64,000 nucleotides of DNA from Paragyromitra xinjiangensis (GCA_038503065.1 JBCAMK010000001.1:3534001-3598000), one strand, 5' to 3'; numbered from the stretch's first letter, positions 1 to 11,725 are shown. A program made the numbers and translations. Notes: generated by a model not told the origin, from the sequence alone.

Positions 1-740
1 AGGATTCTCGCCCGGTTCGAGGAACACTACACGGATCTTCTTCTCCTGGATGGCAGACTTCTCATGCTTTTCGACAAGAGCCCACTGGCAATGAAGTTAG
101 AAGTCGAGTCACTTTCAAGCTCATACCGGGAAGAAACCTCACAATCTGCTGGACACTGTTGTACTCCTTATCTGCGGTGATAGCGACGGACTGGACGAGG
201 AATTTATCACGACATTTGTAGCCTGCTGGGGGGTCTTCTTTCATTGCCTGAAGAAGAACTGGGATTTTGTCAGTATTTCCAAATAATATCCGGTTAAAAG
301 CGGAACTAGATACCTTGGACTTCGACATCCTTTCCAGCCTCTATACGGCCGGAGTTTGGCCTCACGCAGTACCTAGTCCGCTACTCAGCAACAAAACTTC
401 CAACAAAACCCAAAACTAGCGTAGAAACTCACTGCTTGGGAGCGGTTGTTTTGACCTGACGAAACGCTCAAAAGTTAGCAATAACCCTACGACGCAATAG
501 AGTTTGGAGGGCAGCGAACCTTGAAAGCAACCGGGTCGTAGTTATTATTCCTGATCCGAAGCGTTCGGACTACTTCGTGGCTGAAAGGACCTAGTTCCAG
601 GGACATACATCAACGGCTGTTGGAGGATTTTCCTGTGTTTTTGACCTGGAAACACCCTCCTGAGAAAAGGGAAAAAGGAAAGAAAAAAGTTTCGCCTTAC
701 GTTCAAAGCCCAACTCGACGGGGTCAAGTTCGATGCTCAT
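1..740 (-). CDS. SCS2: VAP/Scs2-family ER membrane contact protein (5' part, C-terminus outside window)
   Basis: VAMP-associated protein of the ER membrane; in the family the N-terminal MSP domain binds FFAT motifs of lipid-transfer proteins and a C-terminal anchor holds it in the ER. Seen: a complete MSP domain rebuilt from six exons (740-701, 590-520, 455-433, 372-314, 258-143, 84 to beyond base 1). The start MSIELDPVELGFE matches the usual VAP N-terminus. It is followed by RPFSHEV, DPVAFKVKTTAPKQYCV and VLLQAMKEDPP, then KCRDKFLVQSVAIT. All junctions are GT-AG and the frame stays open. One exon is only 23 nt. The C-terminal coiled coil and anchor lie off the left edge. It is divergent from the UBX gene, with 718 bp between start codons. 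Identification is firm; SCS2 is the yeast name. Confidence 0.93.
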
Positions 741-1458
741 GTTTGGCGGCGCTTGATGTTTGTCAGCGTCAGAAAGAAGCTAGACTCGGTTCGAAAATAT
801 GTATAGGGAAAGGGACGAGAATTTAGGTGGCAGTAGCCGTAGCGGAGGAGGAGGAGGAGGTAGTTGTGGTTACAGTTTCTCGAGGGGGTTGTGAGGGCGG
901 TTGTGGTTGTGGATACCGTGGTGTTTGCGGAGGTGGTGGTTGTGCTGATGGCGTTGACGGCTATGGGGGTTGGAAGGCTGTATGTAGATAGTGGGAGTTC
1001 GTGCTTAGGGGGTGGTGTGGTGGGAACGAGCTGGTGAGGGAGAAGACAGTGTGAGATCAACACGAGTAAGTGTCGCGATGGATGTCTATTCGGCCTCTTG
1101 TTCTCTGGCTTCCTGGCTTCTGCGCTTGTGTCTGGGATTGTCTCGTCGGTCTGGCAGTTCTGCTGTCCGTTGCTGTTGCGTGGTCTGCAAACTGGCACTC
1201 GCTCATTTGGGCAGCCACGAGCCTCATTTAATGCGCCACAGCTCTGTTGGGCAAAGTTCCCCCACATCATCTGCCACGCCACACCCCGCGCTCTTCCCTT
1301 ACGTGACGTCGCCTGCCACCTCGTTTCTAAGTGTTACAGCTATCTACCCCCCGATACCCCACTGCTGTCTGCCTAATTGTTTTTCAAAACAAGCACCTCT
1401 TCTTCGGAACCAACCATCTCTTATATCTTATACTCTGTCCCTTGCATCGATCGTAACT
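741..1458. promoter_or_regulatory. Divergent promoter region, G/T-rich
   Basis: Shared upstream region of the VAP (-) and UBX (+) genes. Bases 840-1010 of the plus strand are strongly G/T-rich, with GTTGTGG- and GGTGGT-like runs. This stretch creates a Thr-rich pseudo-ORF on the minus strand. A pyrimidine-rich stretch near 1365-1440 precedes the UBX start. I see no conserved gene here. Confidence 0.5.
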
Positions 1459-2733
1459 ATGGTTCAAAGCGATTATGATCTGCTCCTTGAAATGGGATTC
1501 GATGCTGAGCGTTCCACTCTGGCTGTCAAGAGAACCAAGGGCCGTAAGTCACGCGGCTTTTGTTATAAACCTTTCACGCCCTGCTAACCAGCAGCGCAGT
1601 CCAAGATGCTCTTACTTGGCTTGAAGAGAACCAAGAAACCGCCATAGAAACACTCAAAGCTACAGCCGAACAAACCAGTTCGTCGTCCTCTGCTACTGCA
1701 GGCGGAAATGATTATGATGGGGACGAAAACCCTGAAATCCCCGGCACTGCTGCCAGCATCAAATGCTCTGATTGCGGCAAACTTTTTTCGAGTACAGAAC
1801 GTGCAGAATATCACGCCACGAGAACGTAAGCTTTAGCTCCGACATAGGGCTAACGGAGTTCTAGCGATTGGATAATAGCTTTGCTAACTCCGAAGCTAGT
1901 GAACACAAAAATTTTGAGGAGTCTACTGAGATTATCAAGCCCTTGACCGAGGACGAGAAAGTAGCTAAGCTTCAAGAGCTTCGTGAGAGGTAAGTGACTT
2001 TATATGATTCGCTAAAAGTTGCCAAAGTGTTTGGTATTAACGATAGTTAACAGATTGGCAGAAAAAAAAGCTGCCCAAGCTATCAAAGACCGAGAGGAAC
2101 AAAAGAAGAATGAGGTATCAATTCTATAAAAGGCAGATTTTGGTAGCAATGCTAACTTAGCTACACAGTTAATCCGCCGCAAAAAAGGACAAGATTCGGA
2201 CAAGATTAAGGAGGAGCTTAGGAGAAAGGAGCAAATCAAGGAAGTCGAGAAGCGAAAACGTGAGAAAATCGAAGAAGCCGCAGCCAAAGAGAGGGTCAGG
2301 AAAGAGATCAAAGAGAGCCAAGAATTGAGGAAGCAACAGGCAGAGCGGGAGAGGGCTCAACGGGAGGGACGGGCTCTAGAGGAACAGCGGCCTGAACCCC
2401 CGAAATCGACAGCTTCTAAGGCATCTTCATCCCACACAGAAACACGTCTTCAGCTTCGTTTACCGTCTGGACCACCACTGATCAAGACTTTTTCGGTTGA
2501 TACTACTTTATTCGAGGTCGCAGAAGCCGTAAAGGCAGAAAGAGGCAAGTTGTTTTATTTTTGGCTCCTCATAACCAGAATACAATGGCACCGCTGACTT
2601 CACCCTAGGCATTGAAGTTACCTCGATCACCGCGACATTCCCTCGCAAAGTGTACCATCAAGGTATCGACTTTGGTCAAACTCTTAAGGAAGCTGGAATG
2701 GTGCCATCATGTGCATTGATTATACTTGATTAA
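1459..2733 (+). CDS. UBA-zinc finger-UBX domain protein (UBXN1/SAKS1-like)
   Basis: Likely a Cdc48/p97 adaptor that binds ubiquitin through its UBA domain and Cdc48 through UBX. Six exons: 1459-1543, 1600-1825, 1900-1989, 2054-2114, 2169-2544, 2609-2733, giving 320 aa. Order: UBA (about residues 2-40, DLLLEMGFDAERSTLAV), acidic/Ser linker, C2H2-type finger (CSDCGKLF then H-x5-H), a long charged coiled coil (about 115-215), and a UBX domain at the C-terminus starting near RLQLRLPSGPP. The last intron (2545-2608) uses a GC donor (G|GCAAGT): only this splice gives ERGIEVTSITATFP and closes the frame to the TAA at 2731. It converges on UXS1, with 190 bp between the stops. Architecture matches human UBXN1; the specific substrate is unknown. 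Confidence 0.92.
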
Positions 2734-2923
2734 ATATCAAACCTAGAAAGGGGTAACAACGGACACAACGACAAAAGCTTTGGTCAGGTTCTATAGTATG
2801 CTTATCTAACAGGCGTAAATGGAGTTGTAGAATATTTTTTCTAGAGTGTGACAGGCGTAGAGGAAGCTATTACATAGCTACTTGGTTCAAAAATCGTAAA
2901 AACGCTTTTAGGTTAACACAACT

Positions 2924-4686
2924 TTACTGCAATTCAAGTGTTTGTCTGAAATAGGATACTGTTTCTTGTTAGTCGACTACCACTTCTCGAGTAGGGGGGC
3001 CCACCTGTTTCCTGCAATCCCTTATCCACTGATATCCGCGGCTCCCACCCCAATCGATCTTTAGCTCTTGAGATGTCTGGTTTCCGTCTCTGTGGATCAT
3101 CAGTGACGGCAGGTAGATACACCACCTTCGAGGTGGACGGTTGGTCCTTCTGCTCATTAACAAGACCAATGACCATATCCGCAAATTTTCTGATGGTAAA
3201 CTCGTGTGGGTTGCCCAGGTTGACGGGCTCAGCACAGTCACTAGCCATTAAAGCGATGAGACCGTCTACCAGGTCATGTACGTATTGGAAGGATCTTGTC
3301 GCGGATCCGTTGCCGTACACAGTGATGTCCTCGTCTCGCAACGCCTGTAGGATAAAGTTGGATACCACCCTTCCATCGTTCCAGTTCATACGTGGTCCTG
3401 CTATTGTTAGCAATGGGGTAAAAATAAGCCAACAAAGAAGGCAATGGAAATACCGCCAGGTAAAGGTGGTAAACAGGTAGAAAATAGTAATCTATAAAAC
3501 GTACCAAAAGTATTAAAAATGCGAGCAACGCGCACATCTACTCCGTCCTGACGTGCGTAGCTGTATGTTAGGGTCTCCGCCACGCGTTTCCCTTCGTCGT
3601 AGCAGGCGCGCGGACCAACACAATTGACATGACCCCAATACCCTTCGTTTTGTGGATGTTCTTCGGGGGAACCGTATATCTCGGAGGTACTGGCAAGAAG
3701 GAAACGCGCCTTCACGCGTTTGGCAAGTCCGAGCATATTGTATCTAAAAGCGAGAAGCCAGCAGAAAAAAGTCATTAAAATCGTGAGCTCTTCAAAATCA
3801 AGTCACATCTTTCTCTCATAGTCCTTCCACCCGGAATTTATGTTCTCCCCTTCCCTCCTTCCTTTCTTTGATTTCTATAAATCGCATTCCACAGTGATGG
3901 GGCAGCATACGTCCCGAAAAAACCAGTCTTCAATGTCTTAACCGGATTTGATTGATAATGTACCGGACTGGCGGGGCACGCCAAATGATATATTTGATCA
4001 ACTTCCACAAGAAGTGGGTCCACAACATCATGACTAAATTTTGAAAAACAATAAATTCAGAGAAGCATCCTGTCTTGTTAGTAATAGTTCGCTGTCTTAC
4101 TCGATAATAGTTAAAGGGCGAAGCAACAAGAGGTACGGCGGTGTAATTAATATAGTAATTAGTTTCCTGCATACCGTATAATTTCAAAATTTGGATGACC
4201 AATCCAGTGAACGACGTTCGCCTTAGAACCGGTGAAATAATTGTCGACGCAGATAACATCGTGACCCATGAGCATAAGGCGGTCGACCAAATGAGATCCC
4301 ACAAAGCCAGCACCCTGTACAATTCCCCCCAAAAAATGAATAAAATATTCGCTCACTGTCTGAGGGGTTTTTTAAGAATAGGGTTGCTTTGTTGACAGTA
4401 GGGGAGAGAAAGGACTGTATATTTGCGGAGGTGGAAAGAAAAATAACTTTTAGTCATGACTTACGCCAGTCACCAAGATACGTTTCTTGTCCAGAGGGTT
4501 TATTTTCCTAACGGGTATAAAGCCCAGTTGGGTTCTAGGGAAAGTGACAAACGGACTGCCTGTATGGCCTCTGGTGGTTATGTTATCGAGATACAGCGAG
4601 CGCAGGACATCCAAAGGAACTTCCTCATCGGCTGGGCGTGGTTGATTATTGGGACCCGTAGGATTGCCAAGTACGTTGGTTGTCAT
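2924..4686 (-). CDS. UXS1: UDP-glucuronic acid decarboxylase (UDP-xylose synthase)
   Basis: Converts UDP-glucuronate to UDP-xylose with bound NAD+, supplying xylose for glycans. Six exons (4686-4465, 4314-4175, 4033-3911, 3743-3505, 3397-3005, 2958-2924) give 383 aa. Extended SDR epimerase fold: the NAD loop [10 protein letters not shown] begins near residue 75, TSE near 181-183, and the catalytic Tyr210-x3-Lys214 (YDEGK) is intact. Other UXS signatures: [49 protein letters not shown] and [12 protein letters not shown]. The N-terminal 70 residues show no membrane segment, so a soluble enzyme is likely. The start at 4686 is the first in-frame ATG; the six codons before it are open but begin with GTG. 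It is divergent from STS1. Confidence 0.95.
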
Positions 4687-5565
4687 TTTCGGAGAGAGGC
4701 ACACACCAGTGCTCTCTAAGGATAAAGGCTAAGCGGGGTTGTTGTTGTTTTGGCAAGGTCTGTTGGTTGATATGGTCGCTGGTAGGGTTTCGAGGTATCT
4801 GTTGCAGGGTGCTGAAAGCTGAGGCTCTGCCTAGCAACAGGTTGCTGCAAGTGGACCGTGCACGGAAAAGGGGGGAGGCGACGGGAAAGCTGCACGGGAT
4901 CTACGGCGAATTATGTGCTGGACCCGATTCTCAAGCATAGAGAATCTTCGAGGATACCGAAGAGTATAAAGAATGTGTGTCGGTAATTTGTAATGGGGGA
5001 GAAAGTTCGTGTATGTGCGACATTCATGTAATGGATATTCGTCAATAGCTGATGTCCTCGAAGGCTACTGGCAGGATGCGAGGCACAGGGATTTATTGGT
5101 TAGCTACGGCGGGGAGCTACTGCAAACGATTCCCCTGTCCATTCATGGCCTTTTCATAGTAATTTTTTTTCAATCTGGTAGAAAGGGTAAAGCAGCGCTG
5201 CTGGCTGTCGTCGTCTGTTTTACGGCAGGCAGGCGCCACACCATCCATGATGGTTGTGATCCATCCAGTGAGATCCTGGATACCACTGGAATCTGCATCC
5301 TGAGCCCATCCCACCATCCAGTGGCATCCTCCTTCCTTCTACAAGAAACCCTTCTCTCTTTTCCTTTCTCTCCCTCTCTCCCTCCTCCTCCCTTCTTCTT
5401 CTCCCTTCCCTTGCAACCCTCCTTTTGCCTTCTCTCTTTCTCTCTCGAGTGGTCTTCGTATATACAAACCTCCATCCTCCTCCATCCTCCTCCTCCTCCT
5501 CCCGCCACTATCACCACTAACAACAATATTCTCTCCTGCATTTTTAACCTCGCCAAGTATCTCGA
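4687..5565. promoter_or_regulatory. UXS1/STS1 divergent region with long pyrimidine tract
   Basis: No gene is supported. From about 5337 to 5505 the plus strand is almost pure C/T (CTCTCC, CCTCCT and TTCTTC repeats), directly upstream of the STS1 start. Such tracts are common in fungal core promoters and leaders. The reverse strand of this tract produces a meaningless Arg/Glu/Gly-rich reading frame. Confidence 0.5.
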
Positions 5566-6557
5566 ATGAACGCTCTCATCAACCCTCAACCCTTCCACTT
5601 CAGGGAGCCTACACACCCCTCCTCTCGCCTCTCGCCTCCTCGTTTTGGTAAACCTCTGCTAATTCCATTATTTTTCTGCTGGTTTGTCCTTAGGTGCACT
5701 AACAGTTTTTACTAGGAGGGAAGAAAAGAAAAGCGGACGACGACGACGACGGACGATCAGGCTCGCATGACGATGGCCGATATTCTGAGGATCAACAAAT
5801 GAACGCTTCCCCACCCTCCCCAAATATTCTCTCTCGCTCCCAGGGTATTTCACATCGGATCAACAAAAGGCAACGTAACGATGTTACTGGCCGACCATTA
5901 CCTCTCTCCCGTCTCCTCGAAACTGTCGATTCCAATACCCTAAAGGCTATGCTTCAGACCATTTGCAACCGACACCCAGAACTAGCAGAAGAGGTTTCGT
6001 CATTGGCGCCACGACCTACTGTAGCTTCTGCCTTGTCGACTTTAAATAGCTATGAGACAGCGGTACGGGCGGCGTTTCCTTACGGTGGCAACTCCGGTGC
6101 GGATTATGCATTCAATCGTGTCAAACCCGCTCTCAATGAACTTCTCGACGCTCTTTCCGACTACACACCTCACTTCTTACCGCCCAACGAGTCCCAGGCC
6201 GCTACCAGTCTAACATTTTTGGACGATGCCACCAACATTATCCACCGCCTACCAAACTGGGATAATCCCGTTCACAACCACTCGAAAAATATGGCGTATG
6301 AGGAAATCACGAAGGCGTGGGTGTTAGTTGTGCAAGAAGCAGCTAAGCGCGGTGCTGGTATTCAGTTAGAATACGGTGGATGGGGTTCAAAGCTTGCCAA
6401 GCACGTTGAACAGTCAGAAGGGAGGATGCAAGCAGCCCTAACACATATGAGACAGGCATTGGGATATTCTGATCATGGGAAAGAAGCGACCAAATTTGGT
6501 GGACGGGGTTTCAACATGCATCCCACAGGCGTCCAGGTTCCCGTCCGTAGTTGGTAG
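5566..6557 (+). CDS. STS1: STS1/Cut8 tethering factor for nuclear proteasome
   Basis: Cut8/Sts1 proteins anchor the 26S proteasome in the nucleus or at the nuclear envelope and are needed for chromosome segregation. Two exons, 5566-5647 and 5716-6557, encode 307 aa. Seen: start MNALINPQPFHF, then a basic KKRK followed by Asp-rich stretch (typical STS1 N-terminus), ASPPSP, GRPLPLSRLLETVD, a helical core with APRPTVASALSTL, FNRVKPALNELLDALSDYTP, HFLPPNESQ, and AYEEITKAWVLVVQEAAKRG followed by GIQLEYGGW. Without the first exon the protein would start at an internal ATG (5799) and lose the conserved N-terminus. The intron is GT-AG and 68 bp. Divergent from UXS1, convergent with the DUF3984 gene. 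Confidence 0.94.
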
Positions 6558-7026
6558 ATATGTCACAGCTTACTGGAGGTTTTGCCGTCTAATTTTCTAT
6601 TTTTTTTCCCTCGTTTTCTGTTTTCCCTTTTCTATTGACTCTTTTGTGGACATTGCTTCTGGGGGGGTTTATGACTTTTCGGTTACGATTTCCTACATGT
6701 TCTTGCTCTCACACCCGCATGGCCGGATTTCTTCTATCTTTTTTCTCGCCCGGTGCATTCGAAATCTTCCTGTTATTTGCCCTTTAACTGCATAAGCTCA
6801 CTTGTGCTTTGTACTAAGATGGACCGGCGTGCATGTTGTTTTGCGTTGTGAATATTATCATGTATATTTTTAGTGTGACAAATACATCCCGCACATAAAG
6901 CAATCGCATCTAACACAGTTTCTAAACTCTATTATCCATGCCATTAGCTAACTCTCATGACTGACTAGCTCATTGAGACTTGCATGTAATCACTAGCAGA
7001 GTATTTTAAGTCTACTGTATCTCTCT
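6558..7026. other. Tail-to-tail intergenic region
   Basis: AT-rich 3' flanks of STS1 and the DUF3984 gene. The only open frame continues from an alternative frame of STS1 and has no recognisable domain. No further feature seen. Confidence 0.5.
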
Positions 7027-8027
7027 CTAAAGAAAGACCTGCGAGGCAATACTAAATATCCATGCAGGATCCTGCCATCCATCACTCTCATCCCTCAATC
7101 GCCGTTGCTGCTCTCTCATAGTTTGGTCGCTGGGGCTCTCAACTTTTACCCGTTCCCTGTTGGCCTTTGTAGGCCTACGCTCATCCTCATACCCATCCAA
7201 AGATTCCTCATCATCAGTATCGTCCTCGGCAAACACGGACCACCCAATTAACCTATCAACAAATTGCCCAAGCCCGAAGCCCCTCGGAAGGTCGATATCA
7301 TATTTTTCCTCCTCCCCCTCCTCCTTCTCCCCACGTGCCGAAATGGCTTCCTCGTCTAGTACTTCCAGACCATCTTCAAAGTATTCATTACTAAAAGTCC
7401 TCGACAACCTCCGCCCAGACACCGAGGGCGAAAATTCATCATCAGCAACATAATATACACTGCCGCTATCATCATCTTCCCCATCTTTAACGAGACTAGT
7501 CGAGCTGGCACGACTAACTAGCCAACTTTGGCCTTTGCTTTCGCGTGCCTCGGATGTGAGAGCAGCGCCAGTCCTTTGCAGCCATTGGTTAGAGAGAGGG
7601 CGAGACCATAAAAGTAGTTGCGAAGAGGATTTCGATTTTGGAAGGCCGCTGTAGGAGCCGCGAGGAGAAGTGAAGGAGTGGTTTCTAGAGAGGATTCCCG
7701 GAGTTGTGGGGGCCTATAATAGCAAAGCAGATCACGTATATGAGCCATCTACCCCTTATTTCGCGCTAAAGGATAATCCCTTCCCATCCTGCTATATTCC
7801 TCTTCTGCCGAGTGGGAGAAACTGGTGAGAGGACAAACCGAAAGTCCCTGAATATAAGACCCGGACCATCTCTTCTCATCTTTCCTTTTGAAATCCTGCT
7901 CCGTGATCGATGCTGACGTGAGTGGTGACAACGATAAATGACTGAAATTGATATTTCCCGTGTTTCTTCTCGAGTGCCGTCTGCTATGCGCCAAGGGTGA
8001 TTTCGGCAATATATCAAGGTCTGCCAT
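7027..8027 (-). CDS. DUF3984 family protein
   Basis: Conserved fungal protein of unknown function. Two exons, 8027-7839 and 7713-7027, give 291 aa. Seen, in the order expected for DUF3984: N-terminal MADLDILPKSPLAHSRRHSRR, SLSPLT, a Ser/Pro block APTTPGILSR with TSPRGSYSGLPKSKSSS, SNQWLQRTGAAL, QSWLVSRASSTSLV, DDEFSP, an acidic stretch, GFGLGQFVDRLIGWSVF, and the terminal GWQDPAWIFSIASQVFL. These motifs sit in three overlapping reading frames and connect only through the 125-bp intron (7838-7714, donor TCG|GTTTGT). The protein is rich in Ser, Arg and acidic residues and mostly looks disordered; the C-terminal hydrophobic block may be an interaction motif. The family assignment is from memory of its motifs; the function is unknown. 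Confidence 0.85.
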
Positions 8028-10490
8028 GAAGACGATAGTTTTGGATGAGGCAAGGCACGGTTTTGCTTTGACGATCGCTAGTAGAGGCTGCTGTTTATCT
8101 GAGACCACGTGATCCGTGCAATTCCTTGGAGACTACACCCAATGGGATGCCTATTTAAACACTGCCGATTGACATGTGAATTCAAGGCTCAGTGATGCAG
8201 TGATGCAGAAATATTGATTTTTGGCAACACGGGATTGGAGAGTCACTGTTTTTATAACTCAGCATTCGTCCAGCCATTTCCACGCGGGGTATCGCCAAAT
8301 TGATCGCGGGGTTATGCTCAAAACCGATCGTGGGTCTCATGGCGACCAGAATGCTCGGTTGTTTTATAATTTTTATGCACAGAAACGACCCGACCATCTC
8401 TGTAGATACCAGAAGATCGGACATTCTCGTGTAGAGCGGTGAGCAGAGCACAGTAACTAGATACATAGCCATCGGGCAAAGAAAATATGCACCATGATCT
8501 TTGTAGAAAAGCATCTTTTATCCGTGTCTACCACAGCGGTTACTTAGTATTTTATTGCCTAACTCTCTGGGGAAAACGTCTTCTCTTGGGATATCGACCG
8601 AATATAACCGGTCCGCCCCCCAACATCGCCATCCCCTGGTAAGCATTGCTGCTTTTCTTGCTTTTTTGGGTTGGCCGCAGCCATCTTGATCCATCTGATT
8701 TGCCTTTCTCTCGTCATTTTCTTAACTTTTCACATAGGTGCAGAAATGTGGCTTTCTGCCGCCTGGTTGGTGTCTGGTATGTAATTGCTCTTTAGGTAGC
8801 CATTAGAAAGAAAACCACCCGAGAGGTAATTTTTAGTCAGGTGACTTTATCGTAAGATCTAAACCACATATCATCACTCGCATCTACCACTCGTGCCTGA
8901 ACAATAATAATTTTTTATTCCACCAAGATTTCTACTTAGTAGTACTTGGATTGTAATAACCTAGCCAAGCGGACCCACACTTAGGCGCTCGAATTACTTC
9001 CATTGGCAAGATATAATAAATTTTCACTTGGCTTGAAGTTAACAGGTTATAATGTGTCAAAGCCCACATTGTTACACTCTTACTCTATAGGCACATGTAG
9101 GTATCTACTCCAACTTACTTTTCCTTTTACCCATAGCCCTGTGCCTTCATTATAATAGCCATGTCTGTGTTGGTCTACCTGGAGCCCCGCCACCGCAACG
9201 AATTATAGTCTGGAGTACCATCGAGAAATTCAATCCCTGCCTAGTGGCCAATGCTTTCGTTCACACCCCTCCCGCCTGTGGATGGCCTACTCAACGGCTG
9301 GGAGTGTATTAGCAGTTGGATGCGGAAAGAACACATGCCTATGACTGTCGGAGCTTCGTTGGTCACAGGCACTTTCCAGATAATCATGACCCGCCAGCGC
9401 TCTCAGAAAGAGAGGTATATTCTTGGATCAGGCTGCGAAAATCTGGTCATGGTATACGTGAGTAAGCGGTTCCTTTCCTTTTCGGCGAGTTCAGAGAAAT
9501 TTTCCGTGCACAGCACTCCATGCTTATTAGAAGGTCAGTATGATATTAACTTAGCTTTCTTTTTGGCCCTTGTGGCGTAGATATTTTGACTGGCAGCTTC
9601 TATCCTAGCTTTCGTACGATAGAACCTAGCTGCCTACGGTACGCAGGCAAGTTGCGTGTATGGGGCTGGGTACGAGACTGGACAGAACCATGTAAACATT
9701 TTTCGTAATACACAACAACCTGTTTGAATAGTAATAGGGAGAATAAACACATTATATTTGAATACATGTAGTAATATATTATCTAATTATCCTCTGAAAC
9801 ACTTGCCATTTCACCATTTGTTTAGAATTGACAGGTTTTCTATCAGCACAACATATCACTCGACCCTAATATTACTACTCAGGGATATGGTCAAAGAACG
9901 ATAGGTTCCTTCGTCTCAAAGATCTGCTTCACCGGTGTGCACAAATTTCTGTCTTTGGTTGGGGTGTGTTGGGTCTACAATAGGATCTCCTTACGTTTTG
10001 GTTTAGTAAAAGGCTGGTAAAGTGGTGAAGATAGGATGATCCGGTTAGATGCGGCCCAGTGCTACAAAGCTACTATGGCGAGGATGCGGTGAAGATACAT
10101 GAGGTCTGAATCGTAGGAGCCCCACTCCACCCCACTACTTTATAAGCGTCGGCGACACTAATAGGATCGAATCATACATGTATCTGACTGGCACATCAAC
10201 GCCGTTTCGACGTACTCTGCAGCCTAGCACCGAAATACATGTTGGGCTCATTGCTAACTACTGTGCATTCATGTGAAAAGCCCCAAAAACGCTCGTTTTC
10301 CTTGTTTCACGGCTCGAATCGCCCCCCACCTGTGCAGAGGAAATTACTTGAATTCAATTGCACCACCTATCAATCGTAAACCTTGTACACGATTTGGGGG
10401 TTTTCCTGCGATTCCTGGGTAAGAGAAACTATATATCAAAGATCATCAATCCAAACGCCAATATTAATAAAATAAGTAATGCATTGCACG
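8028..10490. other. Gene-poor 2.4-kb region
   Basis: No convincing gene. Open frames of about 110 codons (around 8182-8514 minus and 9251-9580 plus) lack recognisable motifs and splice partners. The sequence is AT-rich with scattered short homopolymers and no clear terminal repeats that I could detect by eye. It could be degraded mobile DNA or ordinary intergenic sequence. Confidence 0.4.
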
Positions 10491-10967
10491 TCACTTCCCA
10501 CCAGCGATCGTTGTTCCATTCTTTGCATTGACAAACTTCTTGAAAGCTGCACCAAGGAAACCATCTGGCGGTTTCTGGTCTTCGTAACCGTCCGCCATGT
10601 GTTTTCCCTTCGCAGATTCGAGGTTCTTGAACATGGGACCTCCGCGGCCGTCGTTACCTCCGCCAAAGGACTAAGGGTGAAGAAGATTTAGCAATTAGTA
10701 TGGGGATAAATGGCTAGGAATGTGGTAGCAAAGGAGATAACGGACGGGAGTAACGGAGCGGGTGTGGCATACCAATCGCTTCTTCCTCCTATCTTGATCT
10801 TTAATTTCCTTGCGAGGAGCATTCTCGGCAGATGAGGCAATAGGAACGTTGTGAAGGGTATTCGCCTCCCCTGGAGTGACGATGGAGCTATCGTCACGCA
10901 AAGACTTAAACTCATCCGCCTGACTATTATAGCCCATATGCGGAGGATTTGTGTTATTTTGCGGCAT
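10491..10967 (-). CDS. Hypothetical 124-aa disordered basic protein
   Basis: Not recognised. Two exons, 10967-10773 and 10670-10491, joined in phase 0 by a 102-bp GT-AG intron, give a polar protein. The first exon encodes MPQNNTNPPHMGYNSQADEF, then an acidic/basic middle ending in DQDRRKKRL. The second exon begins SFGGGNDGRGGPMFKNLES and contains KGKHMADGYEDQKPPDGFLG, and ends AAFKKFVNAKNGTTIAGGK. No signal peptide or membrane segment. The open frame extends upstream of the chosen ATG but only to a TTG codon. Its reality is supported by clean splice sites and a coherent composition across both exons, not by homology. Confidence 0.6.
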
Positions 10968-11725
10968 CGTGGAGTAAGCTGAGGTGTATCGATCGTTCAA
11001 AGAAAAATTTACGATGAGGAATAGAAGTAAAAGAGATCAGGAGCCCGCCCTCTCCTTATAGGACCTTGGGATACACGGACTCCCAATTTATGCTCCACGG
11101 AGAATGTCTCATACGTCATAACCTAGAAGGCCATGCGCACTATAAGACGGACTTTGCGGGGAACAAAGGCTGTCAAGATCTCAGTGGCGAAAAGTGCGAT
11201 GCCCACCAATGATCTCGCAATGATTTGAGCAGTGGATCGCCAAGGCGCGGCGATGATTGATCCAAGCGCAGATATCAGAATTGGGCTCTCAATTCAGTCT
11301 ATAGAGATTTACCTCACTCTGGACAGGCAAAACACTGGGCCCTCGATCTAGTATGACGTTTAACATCGCTGTTTTATCCCCTAAAAATCCGATGACAGTG
11401 CTTTGTTTGTTATAATTTCCACCCTATTATATGTAGGGAATTTCTTTTGACTAATTCCTTCACCCGTGGAGAAAATGCTTATCCATAATCACATTCTAGG
11501 CACCTCGAACATATTGCACTAAGGTTCAAATTCGGAGTGCTACAAACTCAAAATCGCCAAACCCTCGTCGATATCCCATATACAATAAGCACAAGCCCTA
11601 GAGTTTTTCAGCATTCCCTTGGAAGGAAAGAAGAAACTGGCCCTGCTTCCTCATCTCTCCCACCTCCCACTCCTTAGAAGTAACCTTGATATGTTATGAG
11701 AGACGTTTTCCCGCCAAAAGCACAC
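10968..11725. other. Intergenic region, 758 bp
   Basis: Promoter side of the 124-aa gene and 3' flank of MRP10. No open frame or repeat of note. Confidence 0.4.

Noticed and set aside
789..800. GGTTCGAA words as tRNA B boxes (also near 30321, 57891 and 60302)
   Set aside because: No matching A box or acceptor-stem pairing could be folded around them by eye; a tRNA-scanning program would settle it.
737..1282. 181-codon minus-strand frame, Thr/Asn-rich
   Set aside because: It is the complement of a G/T-rich low-complexity promoter tract, overlaps the first VAP exon region, and shows no domain.
5170..5616. 148-codon minus frame rich in Arg/Glu/Gly
   Set aside because: It is the reverse strand of the STS1 polypyrimidine tract and overlaps STS1 exon 1.
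8182..8514. 111-codon minus-strand frame
   Set aside because: Hydrophobic/cysteine mix without motif and overlapped by an equally long frame on the other strand.
9251..9580. 110-codon plus-strand frame in the gene-poor region
   Set aside because: No recognisable motif, no splice partners, and no codon pattern distinguishing it from chance.
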